Shown here: one piece after another, positions 1 through 6,907 of the stretch
How positions within the stretch are numbered: position 1 is the stretch's first letter
Layout: each line of letters opens with the position of its first letter
Translations under genes and position numbers: made by a program
Source: W0P28-013 sp051878315
GTDB lineage: Bacteria > Bacteroidota > Bacteroidia > Bacteroidales > Paludibacteraceae
Direction of reading: 5' to 3'
Length of the DNA: 22,558 nucleotides
Assembly: GCA_051878315.1 (NCBI GenBank)
Contig: JBJEJW010000021.1
Coordinates: 1-22,558, forward strand
Notes under the pieces: generated by a model
What the model was told of the DNA's origin: nothing
Seen by the model: the letters and a program-made list of their open reading frames with translations, nothing else
The model's database searches: none

Positions 1-1
1 A

Positions 2-664
2 TACAATGATAAGGACGATAAACTGAACATACCATCTACAAAAGGAAAAGTATTTGCAACGACACCACTTGCGTCAATTGCTATCAATACATACGAGCAG
101 TTAGCAAGTGCTGTGCAATCTATATACACAGCAAAGACAAACCGCGAAAAAGCATCAATACTTCGTTCTATCACAGAGGCAAGCGATTACAAACCTATCT
201 CGCAGGTATCATCAAAACAAGGAACGGTATTCGGATACTCTGCAAAACAATACGATTTCAAGGATGAAAACGAAATACCTAAAAACATTCACCTTGCGTC
301 GAAAATTGCAAATTCAGGATACGATGTCTTTCTCGTTCCAAACATTGGTGGAAGCGTAAGTGCAGACTTTATCATCAAAAACAAAAACCACTACATATAC
401 GCAGAGGGAAAAATTACAAATGGGAAAGTTGGTATTCAAAATGCAATCAATAATGGTTCAGCGCAAGCAAAACTGATTATTATAGATGTGCAGACAAATA
501 TACCTGTGAATAGTATCGTAGAGCAATTGAAAATAGGATTCAATACAAACAAATCTATTTCAGAAGTATTGTTATATAAGGGAGGACGAAAAATAGTTGT
601 AAGCAGACAGATAATCAAGTCAAAAAGTTTTGAATCAGATTTTAGAAAGATATGGGCAAAATAA
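2..664 (+). CDS. C-terminal part of a large protein ending in a putative PD-(D/E)XK nuclease toxin domain (5' truncated)
   Basis: The reading frame is open from base 2, so the gene starts before the window and 220 residues are visible; internal GTG and ATG codons are not needed as starts. The last 125 residues look like a CdiA-C-type tRNase or other PD-(D/E)XK nuclease: a helix (HLASKIANSGYDVF), then Asp122 in SADF, a beta strand, and Glu135-Gly-Lys137 (YAEGK), giving a D...ExK active-site pattern. In known families such domains sit at the C-terminus of CdiA, of polymorphic toxins, or of phage MuF-like head proteins. No small immunity gene follows: the frame ends just before a hairpin and an opposing RNA gene. 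Base use is clearly more A-rich than in the housekeeping genes to the right, which suggests horizontal origin. The domain assignment rests on motif pattern only; the N-terminal part is unrecognised. Confidence 0.6.
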   Translation, partial: YNDKDDKLNIPSTKGKVFATTPLASIAINTYEQLASAVQSIYTAKTNREKASILRSITEASDYKPISQVSSKQGTVFGYSAKQYDFKDENEIPKNIHLASKIANSGYDVFLVPNIGGSVSADFIIKNKNHYIYAEGKITNGKVGIQNAINNGSAQAKLIIIDVQTNIPVNSIVEQLKIGFNTNKSISEVLLYKGGRKIVVSRQIIKSKSFESDFRKIWAK

Positions 665-666
665 AT

Positions 667-685
667 GAGAGGGGAAACCCCTCTC
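667..685. terminator. Perfect hairpin between the toxin gene and the opposing RNA candidate
   Basis: GAGAGGGG (667-674), an AAA loop and CCCCTCTC (678-685) form a perfect 8-bp stem two bases after the toxin stop codon. On the minus strand it is followed by ATTTATTTTG, a usable U-rich tail. On the + strand the tail is not U-rich. It probably ends the minus-strand RNA and may also stop the toxin transcript. Confidence 0.65.
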
Positions 686-797
686 AATAAGCACACTCAC
701 CGTAGTGGCTGCTTTCACGAACTTAATCGGTTGTTACGATGTGACCCGTGCAAAGGTCATCAAAGCAAATGGATAGGAAACTTGCACATTTCAAATC
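667..797 (-). ncRNA. Candidate structured small RNA of unknown family
   Basis: A Bacteroidota-type promoter (803-833) fires leftward and a GC-rich hairpin with U-rich tail ends the unit at 667, giving a predicted transcript of about 130 nt with no credible ORF. Three nested complementary segments, 691-694/748-751, 697-700/741-744 and 701-704/735-738, could form one long imperfect hairpin. Its apex contains GUGAAAGCAGCC on the minus strand. Other possible helices are 765-770/780-785 and 742-746/755-759. The apex recalls the AGCAG loop of the bacterial SRP 4.5S RNA, but the expected GG-containing partner strand and a normal tetraloop helix are not seen, so I do not assign it to that family. Confidence 0.5.
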
Positions 798-802
798 CAC
801 TG

Positions 803-833
803 CAAAGTTACAACACATTTTTTTACCACGCAA
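803..833 (-). promoter_or_regulatory. Promoter of the small RNA candidate
   Basis: Read on the minus strand, TTG (831-833), 20 bases, then TAACTTTG (803-810) matches the Bacteroidota primary sigma pattern TTTG-N19/20-TAnnTTTG. The predicted start is about 795-798. Confidence 0.65.
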
Positions 834-841
834 GTTTTTTT

Positions 842-887
842 CAATAAAAAGAAACGACAACTCTCTAATTGTTAGATTGTTGTCGTC
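842..887 (-). terminator. Intrinsic terminator of tRNA-Arg
   Basis: CGACAAC (855-861) pairs with GTTGTCG (879-885), and TCTAA (864-868) with TTAGA (872-876), around a 3-nt loop with a small internal bulge. On the minus strand the stem is followed by TTTCTTTTTATTG, a good U-tract. It lies just downstream of the tRNA 3' end. Confidence 0.8.
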
Positions 888-893
888 TTGTTG

Positions 894-967
894 TGATTCC
901 GGCGGGATTCAAACCCACAACCCCCACATCCGTAGTGTGGTACTCTATTCAGTTGAGCTACGGAACC
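894..967 (-). tRNA. trnR: tRNA-Arg (anticodon ACG)
   Basis: The minus strand folds into a full cloverleaf. The acceptor stem GGTTCCG/CGGAATC has one G-U pair and discriminator A. The D stem is GCTC/GAGT. The anticodon stem CCACA/TGTGG carries loop CTACGGA, so the anticodon is ACG. The variable loop is GGGTT and the T arm is GTGGG-TTTGAAT-CCCGC. CCA is not encoded. It has its own promoter (993-1024) and terminator (842-887). Its 3' end faces the accessory-looking gene at the left edge. Confidence 0.95.
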
Positions 968-992
968 AATATCCGTATCGGATTTGCGACTG

Positions 993-1024
993 CAAAGTTA
1001 CGACTTTTTTGGGTTGCAACCAAA
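993..1024 (-). promoter_or_regulatory. Promoter of tRNA-Arg
   Basis: On the minus strand TTTG (1021-1024), a 20-base spacer and TAACTTTG (993-1000) match the Bacteroidota consensus. The predicted start is about 15-20 bases before the mature tRNA 5' end. Confidence 0.8.
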
Positions 1025-1073
1025 CAAAAATACGTTTTTTTTCAAAAAAAACGCAGTTTTGTGCTAAATGCTT

Positions 1074-1241
1074 TTATTTCAGATATTTAGAAATAAATAA
1101 GTGTGCCACAATCCCGACGCAAATCAGGCCTAATCCCACAACTAAATAGACGTTTGACCGAAAAGCAAAGTAATGTAGTGCCAATACGACCACACCTAAC
1201 AGCAAGATGATAATGCCTAAATATTGCAATAAAGTTTTCAT
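1074..1241 (-). CDS. Small two-helix membrane protein (55 aa)
   Basis: A 55-residue frame starts with ATG at 1241 and ends with TAA at 1074. It begins MKTLLQYLGIIILLLGVVVL and has two hydrophobic stretches, about residues 5-26 and 31-51. A short loop with HYFAFRSN separates them, and the tail is basic (SKYLK). This is the layout of a small inner-membrane hairpin protein. It has a strong Bacteroidota promoter 49 bases upstream, which supports a real gene. It lies downstream of mutS2 on the same strand, so mutS2 readthrough is also possible. No domain or function is recognised. I recall similar short membrane proteins in Bacteroidales but cannot name a family. Confidence 0.7.
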   Translation of the reverse strand: MKTLLQYLGIIILLLGVVVLALHYFAFRSNVYLVVGLGLICVGIVAHLFISKYLK

Positions 1242-1289
1242 AAGTGGTTATTTGTTTATGATTTTTGAAAAATACGTTTTTACAATCGG

Positions 1290-1321
1290 CAAAGTTAGCA
1301 AAAAAAAGTATCAGAAACAAA
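1290..1321 (-). promoter_or_regulatory. Promoter of the 55-aa membrane protein
   Basis: On the minus strand TTTG (1318-1321), 20 bases, then TAACTTTG (1290-1297). The predicted start is near 1283, giving a leader of about 40 nt. It lies just after the mutS2 stop codon. Confidence 0.75.
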
Positions 1322-1334
1322 TTTTTCTATCAAT

Positions 1335-3710
1335 TTATTTCATTTCGACAACGGTAATGCCTGCTCCGCCAAGTTGTATATGTTCGTCGTGGTACGATTT
1401 GACGGCCGATGCGTTATGCAGATAGTCGCGTATGGCTTGACGCAGGGCGCCGGTGCCTGTGCCGTGAAGTATGCGTACAGTGTTGCAAGCCAACATCTCG
1501 GCATCGTCGATGAAATACATGACGGCTGTCAGTGCCTCGTCGATATGCATACCGCGTACGTCGATTTCTTGTCGGAAAGTTAGACTGCGTTGGTGTATGG
1601 TGTCGATGGTGTTTGTGCCGACGCCATTGGATTTGTTGGAGTTTGTTTTCGGTGTATAAGGTTCCAATTTGGTGCGTGCAATGGTCGATTTGAGTTGTCC
1701 GAAAGCGACGATGGCGGTTTTGTCGTCGAAACTGAGTACGTTTCCTGCGACATTTTGTCCTTTTATGGCAACGCGATCGCCGATTTTGATCGGTAGAATG
1801 GTGTTTTTATTGGCAGTTGCAGATGTGGCGACCGTTGTTTTGCGAAAGTCTTCGAGTTCGCGCCGTATGGCTTTGGTGGCTTGTTTGTCGGCTTGTGTTT
1901 CTTTGATGGTGCGTATGGTGCGTTCTATTTGTGCGTTAGCCTGTTCGATGAGTTCGTTGGCTTGCGTTTTTGCGGTGCGCAGCATCTCTTTCTGCTTGTG
2001 TTTCAGTTCGTTGATGCGTTGCTCGTATTGTTGTCGCAGGGCATCGATTTCTTTCTCTTTTTCGCGTATTTTTTGACGTTTATTTTCCCAATAACGTTTG
2101 TCGCGGGCGGCGTCTTGCAGATTTTTGTCGTAGTCGATGTGTTCGGTGCCGATTTTTTGCGATGCCGATTGTATCAGGTCGTTTGGTAAACCGATTTGGC
2201 GTGCTATTTCGATGGCAAACGAACTGCCCGGTTGTCCGATTTGCAGGCAAAAGAGCGGTTGTAAGCGATGGCGGTCGTAGAGCATAGCGCCGTTGACGAT
2301 GCCGTCGGTGTTGGCTGCAAAGTGTTTCAGGTTGGTGTAGTGTGTGGTGATGAGTCCGAAAGTGCCGCAGGTATTGAATTTCTCGAGCATTGCTTCGGCT
2401 AATGCACCGCCTATTTGCGGTTCGGTGCCGGTGCCAAATTCATCGACCAGTAATAGGGATTTTTCGTTACAATGGCGCAGACACGTTTTCATATTCAGTA
2501 GGTGCGAGCTGTAAGTAGAGAGGTCGTTTTCGATACTTTGTTCGTCGCCGATGTCGATAAATATACTCTCGAATATGCCTGCTTCGCTGCGTTCGCTGAC
2601 GGGAATTGGCAGGCCGCATTGCAACATGTATTGTAGCAGTCCGGTGGTTTTCAGACAGACGGATTTGCCGCCGGCATTGGGTCCCGAGATGAGTAGTATG
2701 CGTTGTTGTCGCGTGAGGCGTATGTTTAGCGGTACGATTTCTTTGCCTTGTTTGGCCAACGATAATTCGAGTAACGGATGTCGCGCATCGTACCAATGGA
2801 TGTGTGCTTCGTTTTTTAGATGTGGTTTGATGGCTTTGGTTCGTTGCGCAAATGTCGCTTTGGCTTGTAAGGCATCTATTTGCGCCATAACATGTGTCGA
2901 AGTGAGTAGTTCGGGATAGTATGGTCGCACCAAATCGGTGAATTGGGTCAAGATGCGTCGGATTTCGTGTTGCTCGGCACTTTCCAATTCGCGTAGACGG
3001 TTGTTGGCTTCGACTACCGCACCGGGTTCGATGTATGCGGTTTTGCCTGTAGCCGATTCGTCGTGTACGATGCCGCCAATGTGTCGTTTGTTCATCGAAG
3101 GAACAGGAATGACGATGCGTCCGTCGCGCATAGTGGGTGCCGCGTCTTTTTCGACCAATCCGTCGGTTTGCGCCTGCCGAAGGATTGTGTGTAATGTGCG
3201 CGATATGCGAACTTGTGCTTGGCGCATGTCGTGTCGGATTTGTGCCAATGCAGGTGAGGCCGTGTCCTTGATGTTGCCGAATTTGTCGAGTATATTATCG
3301 ATTTCGCGTAGAATATCGGGAAATAGTTTTAACTCTGTGGTCAACTGGTTTAACGTAGAAAAACGTTGTGAGTCGATTTTGCCGATAAAGTCGGCAATTT
3401 GGCGCATTTGCCGGCAATTATTGCCTATTTGTTCAATGTCGGCAATGTCCAAAAATGTGCCTTCGATGCGTGTGCGTGCACACATTGGACGTAGGTCGGC
3501 AGTGTCGCCTATTGGTAAGGGTGTGCCGTCGGTTAGTAGTTGAGTGGCCTCGGCGATGGGTGTCAGTTGTGCAACGATGGTGTCGAAATCGTACGTGAAA
3601 GCAATTCCGTCAATTTCCTCCTGTGCTAATGTGCTGATACAGAGATTTTTGAGGATTTGCCGAATCTTGTCGAAACCAATTTTTTCTTCTATGTCGCGTG
3701 GGTAGAGCAT
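1335..3710 (-). CDS. mutS2: Endonuclease MutS2
   Basis: This 791-residue protein matches MutS2, a MutS paralogue without the mismatch-reading domain. MutS2 suppresses homologous recombination and, in some bacteria, acts in rescue of collided ribosomes. The MutS core and clamp helices occupy about residues 1-300. The Walker A motif GPNAGGKS is at 343-350, followed by the MutS signature DIGDEQSIENDLSTYSSHL and the Walker B LLLVDEFGTG near 419-428. A charged coiled coil rich in Lys, Glu and Gln spans about 510-640. The C-terminal Smr nuclease domain (about 714-791) has DVRGMHIDEA and HGTGTGALR (near 751). Length agrees with the family (about 785). Every key motif is present, so it should be functional. 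The ATG start at 3710 sits 8 bases after a strong hairpin. Confidence 0.96.
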   Translation of the reverse strand: MLYPRDIEEKIGFDKIRQILKNLCISTLAQEEIDGIAFTYDFDTIVAQLTPIAEATQLLTDGTPLPIGDTADLRPMCARTRIEGTFLDIADIEQIGNNCRQMRQIADFIGKIDSQRFSTLNQLTTELKLFPDILREIDNILDKFGNIKDTASPALAQIRHDMRQAQVRISRTLHTILRQAQTDGLVEKDAAPTMRDGRIVIPVPSMNKRHIGGIVHDESATGKTAYIEPGAVVEANNRLRELESAEQHEIRRILTQFTDLVRPYYPELLTSTHVMAQIDALQAKATFAQRTKAIKPHLKNEAHIHWYDARHPLLELSLAKQGKEIVPLNIRLTRQQRILLISGPNAGGKSVCLKTTGLLQYMLQCGLPIPVSERSEAGIFESIFIDIGDEQSIENDLSTYSSHLLNMKTCLRHCNEKSLLLVDEFGTGTEPQIGGALAEAMLEKFNTCGTFGLITTHYTNLKHFAANTDGIVNGAMLYDRHRLQPLFCLQIGQPGSSFAIEIARQIGLPNDLIQSASQKIGTEHIDYDKNLQDAARDKRYWENKRQKIREKEKEIDALRQQYEQRINELKHKQKEMLRTAKTQANELIEQANAQIERTIRTIKETQADKQATKAIRRELEDFRKTTVATSATANKNTILPIKIGDRVAIKGQNVAGNVLSFDDKTAIVAFGQLKSTIARTKLEPYTPKTNSNKSNGVGTNTIDTIHQRSLTFRQEIDVRGMHIDEALTAVMYFIDDAEMLACNTVRILHGTGTGALRQAIRDYLHNASAVKSYHDEHIQLGGAGITVVEMK

Positions 3711-3717
3711 GAAAAGC

Positions 3718-3742
3718 AGAGATGCGGCATCGCCGCATCTCT
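3718..3742 (-). terminator. Terminator-like hairpin between asnS and mutS2
   Basis: AGAGATGCGGC (3718-3728), an ATC loop and GCCGCATCTCT (3732-3742) form a perfect 11-bp stem. On the minus strand it follows the asnS stop codon by 17 bases and is followed by TGCTTTTCATG, where the ATG is the mutS2 start. The U-tract is weak. It may terminate asnS partially and, in readthrough RNA, would lie directly over the mutS2 ribosome-binding region. Confidence 0.65.
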
Positions 3743-3759
3743 ATAATGTGTTGTGTTGG

Positions 3760-5166
3760 TCAGAATTCGCAATTATTTGGTGTACGTGGGAAAGGAATGA
3801 CGTCGCGAATGTTTTGCATGCCTGTTACGAACAGCATCAAACGTTCGAATCCCAAGCCGAAACCGGCGTGTGGCACTGTACCAAACCGACGTGTATCCAA
3901 ATACCACCACATATCTTTCATCGGGATTTGTAATTCGTCGATGCGCGCCATCAGTTTGTCATAATTCTCTTCGCGTACGCTACCACCGATGATTTCGCCT
4001 ATTTGCGGGAATAGTACGTCGGTGCCTTGTACGGTGCGTCCATCGGCGTTTTGTTTCATGTAAAAGGCTTTTATCTCTTTCGGATAATCGGTCATGATAA
4101 CGGGGCATTTGAAATGTTCTTCGACCAAGAAACGTTCGTGTTCGCTGGCCAAGTCGCATCCCCAATAAACGGGATATTCAAATTTACGTCCGTTAGCAAT
4201 GGCATTTTCCAAAATTTTGATGCCGTCGGAGTAGGGTAGTCGCACAAAGTCGGTTTCCACTACCGATTTCAAGCGTTCGATGAGTCCGTTGTCAATCATT
4301 TTGTTCAGAAATGCCAAATCGTCGGCACAATGCTCGAGTGCCCAACGGACACAATATTTGATGAAGTTTTCTTCCAAATCCATCAGTTCATCCAATTGAA
4401 TGAAGGCAACTTCGGGTTCAATCATCCAAAATTCGGCCAAATGGCGTGGCGTGTTGGAATTTTCGGCGCGGAATGTGGGGCCGAACGTATAGATTTTCCC
4501 CAAAGCCGTTGCGGCCAATTCGCCTTCCAACTGTCCCGATACGGTTAGGCTGGCTTGTTTGCCGAAAAAGTCGTCCGAGTAATCAATTTTGCCCTCTTCC
4601 GTTTTTTTCAGATTGTAGAGGTTTTTGGTTGTAACTTGAAACATCTGTCCGGCGCCTTCGCAGTCCGATGCGGTGATGAGTGGCGTGTGAAAATAGAAAA
4701 AACCGTTTTGGTGGAAAAACGAGTGAATGGCCATAGCCATGTTGTGGCGGATGCGGAAAACGGCGCCAAAGGTGTTGGTGCGCGGTCGCAAATGGGCGAT
4801 TTCGCGCAGATATTCCATGGTGTGTCCTTTCTTTTGTAGCGGATAGGTGTTTGGGTCGGCCGTACCATAGATAAGAATCTCGTCGGCTTGAATTTCGACA
4901 TTTTGACCGCTACCGATTGATTCGGCCAAACGACCGTTGACACTGATGGCTGCACCTGTAGTAATAGGTTTTAGTTGCTCATCGTCAAATTTGGCCATAT
5001 CAACTACTACTTGTATGTTGTTGATTGTCGAACCGTCGTTCAGAGCGATGAAACCTACGTTTTTGTTGCCACGTCGCGTACGTACCCAGCCGCGGATGTT
5101 AATCTCGGTGCCGTAATCGGTGCGTTTCAGCGCATCGACAATGACTGTGCGTTTTATCTCTTTCAT
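3760..5166 (-). CDS. asnS: Asparaginyl-tRNA synthetase
   Basis: This 468-residue class IIb synthetase charges tRNA-Asn with asparagine. An N-terminal OB-fold anticodon-binding domain (about residues 15-105, INIRGWVRTRRGNKNVGF) is followed by the catalytic domain. Class II motif 2 appears in FRAENSNTPRHLAEFWMIEP and motif 3 in GFGLGFERLMLF near the C-terminus. The HLAEFWMIEPE sequence fits AsnRS better than AspRS, and the length matches bacterial AsnRS (about 465). ATG at 5166 is the natural start, preceded by a TAACTTTG promoter element 26 bases upstream. The neighbour mutS2 lies downstream beyond the hairpin at 3718-3742. Confidence 0.96.
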   Translation of the reverse strand: MKEIKRTVIVDALKRTDYGTEINIRGWVRTRRGNKNVGFIALNDGSTINNIQVVVDMAKFDDEQLKPITTGAAISVNGRLAESIGSGQNVEIQADEILIYGTADPNTYPLQKKGHTMEYLREIAHLRPRTNTFGAVFRIRHNMAMAIHSFFHQNGFFYFHTPLITASDCEGAGQMFQVTTKNLYNLKKTEEGKIDYSDDFFGKQASLTVSGQLEGELAATALGKIYTFGPTFRAENSNTPRHLAEFWMIEPEVAFIQLDELMDLEENFIKYCVRWALEHCADDLAFLNKMIDNGLIERLKSVVETDFVRLPYSDGIKILENAIANGRKFEYPVYWGCDLASEHERFLVEEHFKCPVIMTDYPKEIKAFYMKQNADGRTVQGTDVLFPQIGEIIGGSVREENYDKLMARIDELQIPMKDMWWYLDTRRFGTVPHAGFGLGFERLMLFVTGMQNIRDVIPFPRTPNNCEF

Positions 5167-5191
5167 ATCTCGTTTTGTTTGTTGCAGGTTG

Positions 5192-5199
5192 CAAAGTTA
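5192..5199 (-). promoter_or_regulatory. -7 element of the asnS promoter
   Basis: TAACTTTG on the minus strand lies 26 bases before the asnS ATG, implying a short leader. A clear -33 TTTG at the usual distance is not seen. Confidence 0.55.
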
Positions 5200-5310
5200 C
5201 TATTTTTTGTTGATACTTGAATGCTGTTTGTCGGGGTAATTTCGCGTACAACAAAAAAACACGAAACGAAAGTCGCCCCATGTTTCTTTGTTTATATTAT
5301 TAAGGTGTAA

Positions 5311-6762
5311 TCAGTGTTGCTTTTTACCGCCTACCGAACTCATGGCGCACCGGAAACCGATATCGTCGGTGCATTTGTTCTCGTTCAGATAGCGTCGGTT
5401 GGCCGGATTGAGCCAATAGGCTCTGTCGCGCCACGAACCACCTTTATAAACACGGTCTTCGTCCGATATCATGTGCGAGCGTTCGAGTGCCGATATGGTT
5501 TCGTCTTTAATGTGCAGTACTGAATCGCCAAGCGAAGCAAGACGGTCGCCATCGCGGAAACTACGGTAGTCGCCGCCTGTTTCGGTGAATTTTTTCTCGT
5601 TTATCAGCACACTGCGCATGCTGTCGCGTGTTACTTGGTCCATTGGCGGCAAGCGGTCGAGGATAGATTCGGCATAGACGGAATCGCTGTCGTACACGTT
5701 ACCACGGAAAGAGTTGTATTCTTCGACGATTTCGTTGGTAGTAGCGCGATATACATCAAGCACCCATTCGTTCACATTTCCGGCCATGTTGTACAAACCG
5801 TATCCGTTTGGCGGGAAGAAGTTGACCGGCACCGTCAGTGTGTTGTTGATGTTTTGTCCGATGAGGTCGCCACGACCGCGCATAAAGTTGGCGTAGAATT
5901 CGCCGGCCGTTTTCTTGTCGTCGAAACCGCGCATTTGATCGCCTTTCCATGGATACGATTGACCTTCGTACACATTACCGTCCACGTCGTCGATACCGTA
6001 GGCTGCATATTCCCACTCGGCTTCGGTAGGCAAACGGAATTCGGCATCGAACAATACGCCGTCAAGGTTGACAGCTGAACTATCGCCATAGATGCCACGA
6101 ATGAATTCACCGACTTTTTTGGTGGTGAATACGTATGCGTAGAGCGAATCGGGGTTTTCTTTGATGGCCTCGTTGATGGTTTGCAGTGTACGGAACGGGA
6201 TAATACCTTCGTTAATCAGTTGGTATTCGTTGATGCGGTCGGTACGCCATTCGCAGTATTCTTGCGCTTGTTTCCATGTAACGCCGACAACGGGATAATA
6301 GCCGAAAGCGACGTGTGTGTAGTAATTGCGCGCAAATGGCTCGTTGTAAGCCAACTCTTTGCGCCATACGGTTTCGTCGGGCATGGCGAGCAGGATTTTG
6401 CGTGGTTCGTGTGCCCATACGCCACCTATCCATGCAACATATTCGCGCCAGTTGAGGTTGGTTACTTCGTATTCGTCCAAGAAGTAACCGCTGTTGCTGA
6501 TACGACGTTTGGCATTGTTGTTTGGCCCTGATACGGGGTCGCTGTTGCTACCTTTTACAGTGGTACGTGTCGAAATATAAACGCATCCGGGAGGCGTTTT
6601 ACCTTCGTAAATGCTGTGCACATCAAAAAAACCCGCTTCGGGATTATTGTAGTCAAAACCGGTTCGTTCCGAGTAGTCAGTTGGGAGTGAACCTTTTGAA
6701 CCACAAGCTGTTAGAGCAGCTGCAACGACGATGAGTCCGAGATGTTTTGTCCTAATTTTCAT
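5311..6762 (-). CDS. gldJ: GldJ-type T9SS/gliding lipoprotein (formylglycine-generating-enzyme-like fold)
   Basis: This 483-residue protein starts with a lipoprotein signal peptide: basic MKIRTKH, a hydrophobic core, then lipobox LTAC with Cys20. The rest is an FGE-sulfatase/SUMF1-like domain, as in GldJ and GldK/PorK. GldJ-specific stretches are GYFLDEYEVTNLNWREYVAW, YYPVVGVTWKQAQEYCEWRT, the central GNVNEWVLDVYR, and the C-terminal YKGGSWRDRAYWLNPANRR with DDIGFRCAM. GldJ is an outer-membrane lipoprotein needed for the T9SS and gliding machinery; in this family the fold acts structurally rather than as an enzyme. The gene stands alone, away from other gld/por core genes, but the T9SS translocon gene sprA lies 2.5 kb away on the other strand. 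PorK/GldK is the main alternative name. ATG at 6762 is fixed by the signal peptide. Confidence 0.85.
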   Translation of the reverse strand: MKIRTKHLGLIVVAAALTACGSKGSLPTDYSERTGFDYNNPEAGFFDVHSIYEGKTPPGCVYISTRTTVKGSNSDPVSGPNNNAKRRISNSGYFLDEYEVTNLNWREYVAWIGGVWAHEPRKILLAMPDETVWRKELAYNEPFARNYYTHVAFGYYPVVGVTWKQAQEYCEWRTDRINEYQLINEGIIPFRTLQTINEAIKENPDSLYAYVFTTKKVGEFIRGIYGDSSAVNLDGVLFDAEFRLPTEAEWEYAAYGIDDVDGNVYEGQSYPWKGDQMRGFDDKKTAGEFYANFMRGRGDLIGQNINNTLTVPVNFFPPNGYGLYNMAGNVNEWVLDVYRATTNEIVEEYNSFRGNVYDSDSVYAESILDRLPPMDQVTRDSMRSVLINEKKFTETGGDYRSFRDGDRLASLGDSVLHIKDETISALERSHMISDEDRVYKGGSWRDRAYWLNPANRRYLNENKCTDDIGFRCAMSSVGGKKQH

Positions 6763-6791
6763 GGAAAATGATACTTTTATAAATGCGACTA

Positions 6792-6821
6792 CAAATTTAC
6801 ATACTTATTTCAATACTACAA
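6792..6821 (-). promoter_or_regulatory. Promoter of gldJ
   Basis: On the minus strand TTG (6819-6821), 19 bases, then TAAATTTG (6792-6799) fits the Bacteroidota consensus. The predicted start is near 6783, about 20 bases before the gldJ ATG. The gap of about 145 bases to folP is divergent. Confidence 0.65.
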
Positions 6822-6883
6822 GCATTTTTGCATGTTTTTTTTCAAAAATTGTCGATTTATGCCGTTAAACGGGATTTTTTCCG

Positions 6884-6891
6884 TAATTTTG
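6884..6891 (+). promoter_or_regulatory. -7 element of the folP-cdaA-ruvA-sprA promoter
   Basis: TAATTTTG matches TAnnTTTG on the + strand. A -33 TTTG at the right spacing is not obvious. The predicted start, about 6897-6900, bears on the folP start choice. Confidence 0.5.
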
Positions 6892-6907
6892 TGGCAAATT
6901 TCGAGGC

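Noticed and set aside
667..797. Firm assignment of the small RNA as SRP 4.5S RNA
   Set aside because: The AAGCAGCC motif fits, but the required partner strand and a proper tetraloop stem are missing in my hand folding.
748..1149. 133-codon + strand frame across the tRNA-Arg region
   Set aside because: It runs antisense through a complete tRNA with promoter and terminator and shows no protein-like composition.
1087..1320. 77-codon minus-strand frame
   Set aside because: It overlaps the better-supported 55-residue membrane protein in another frame and covers that gene's promoter.
5223..5310. Terminator for gldJ
   Set aside because: GGGG/CCCC with an inner TTTCGTG/CGCGAAA pairing exists, but the stem is broken by internal loops and lacks a U-tract downstream.
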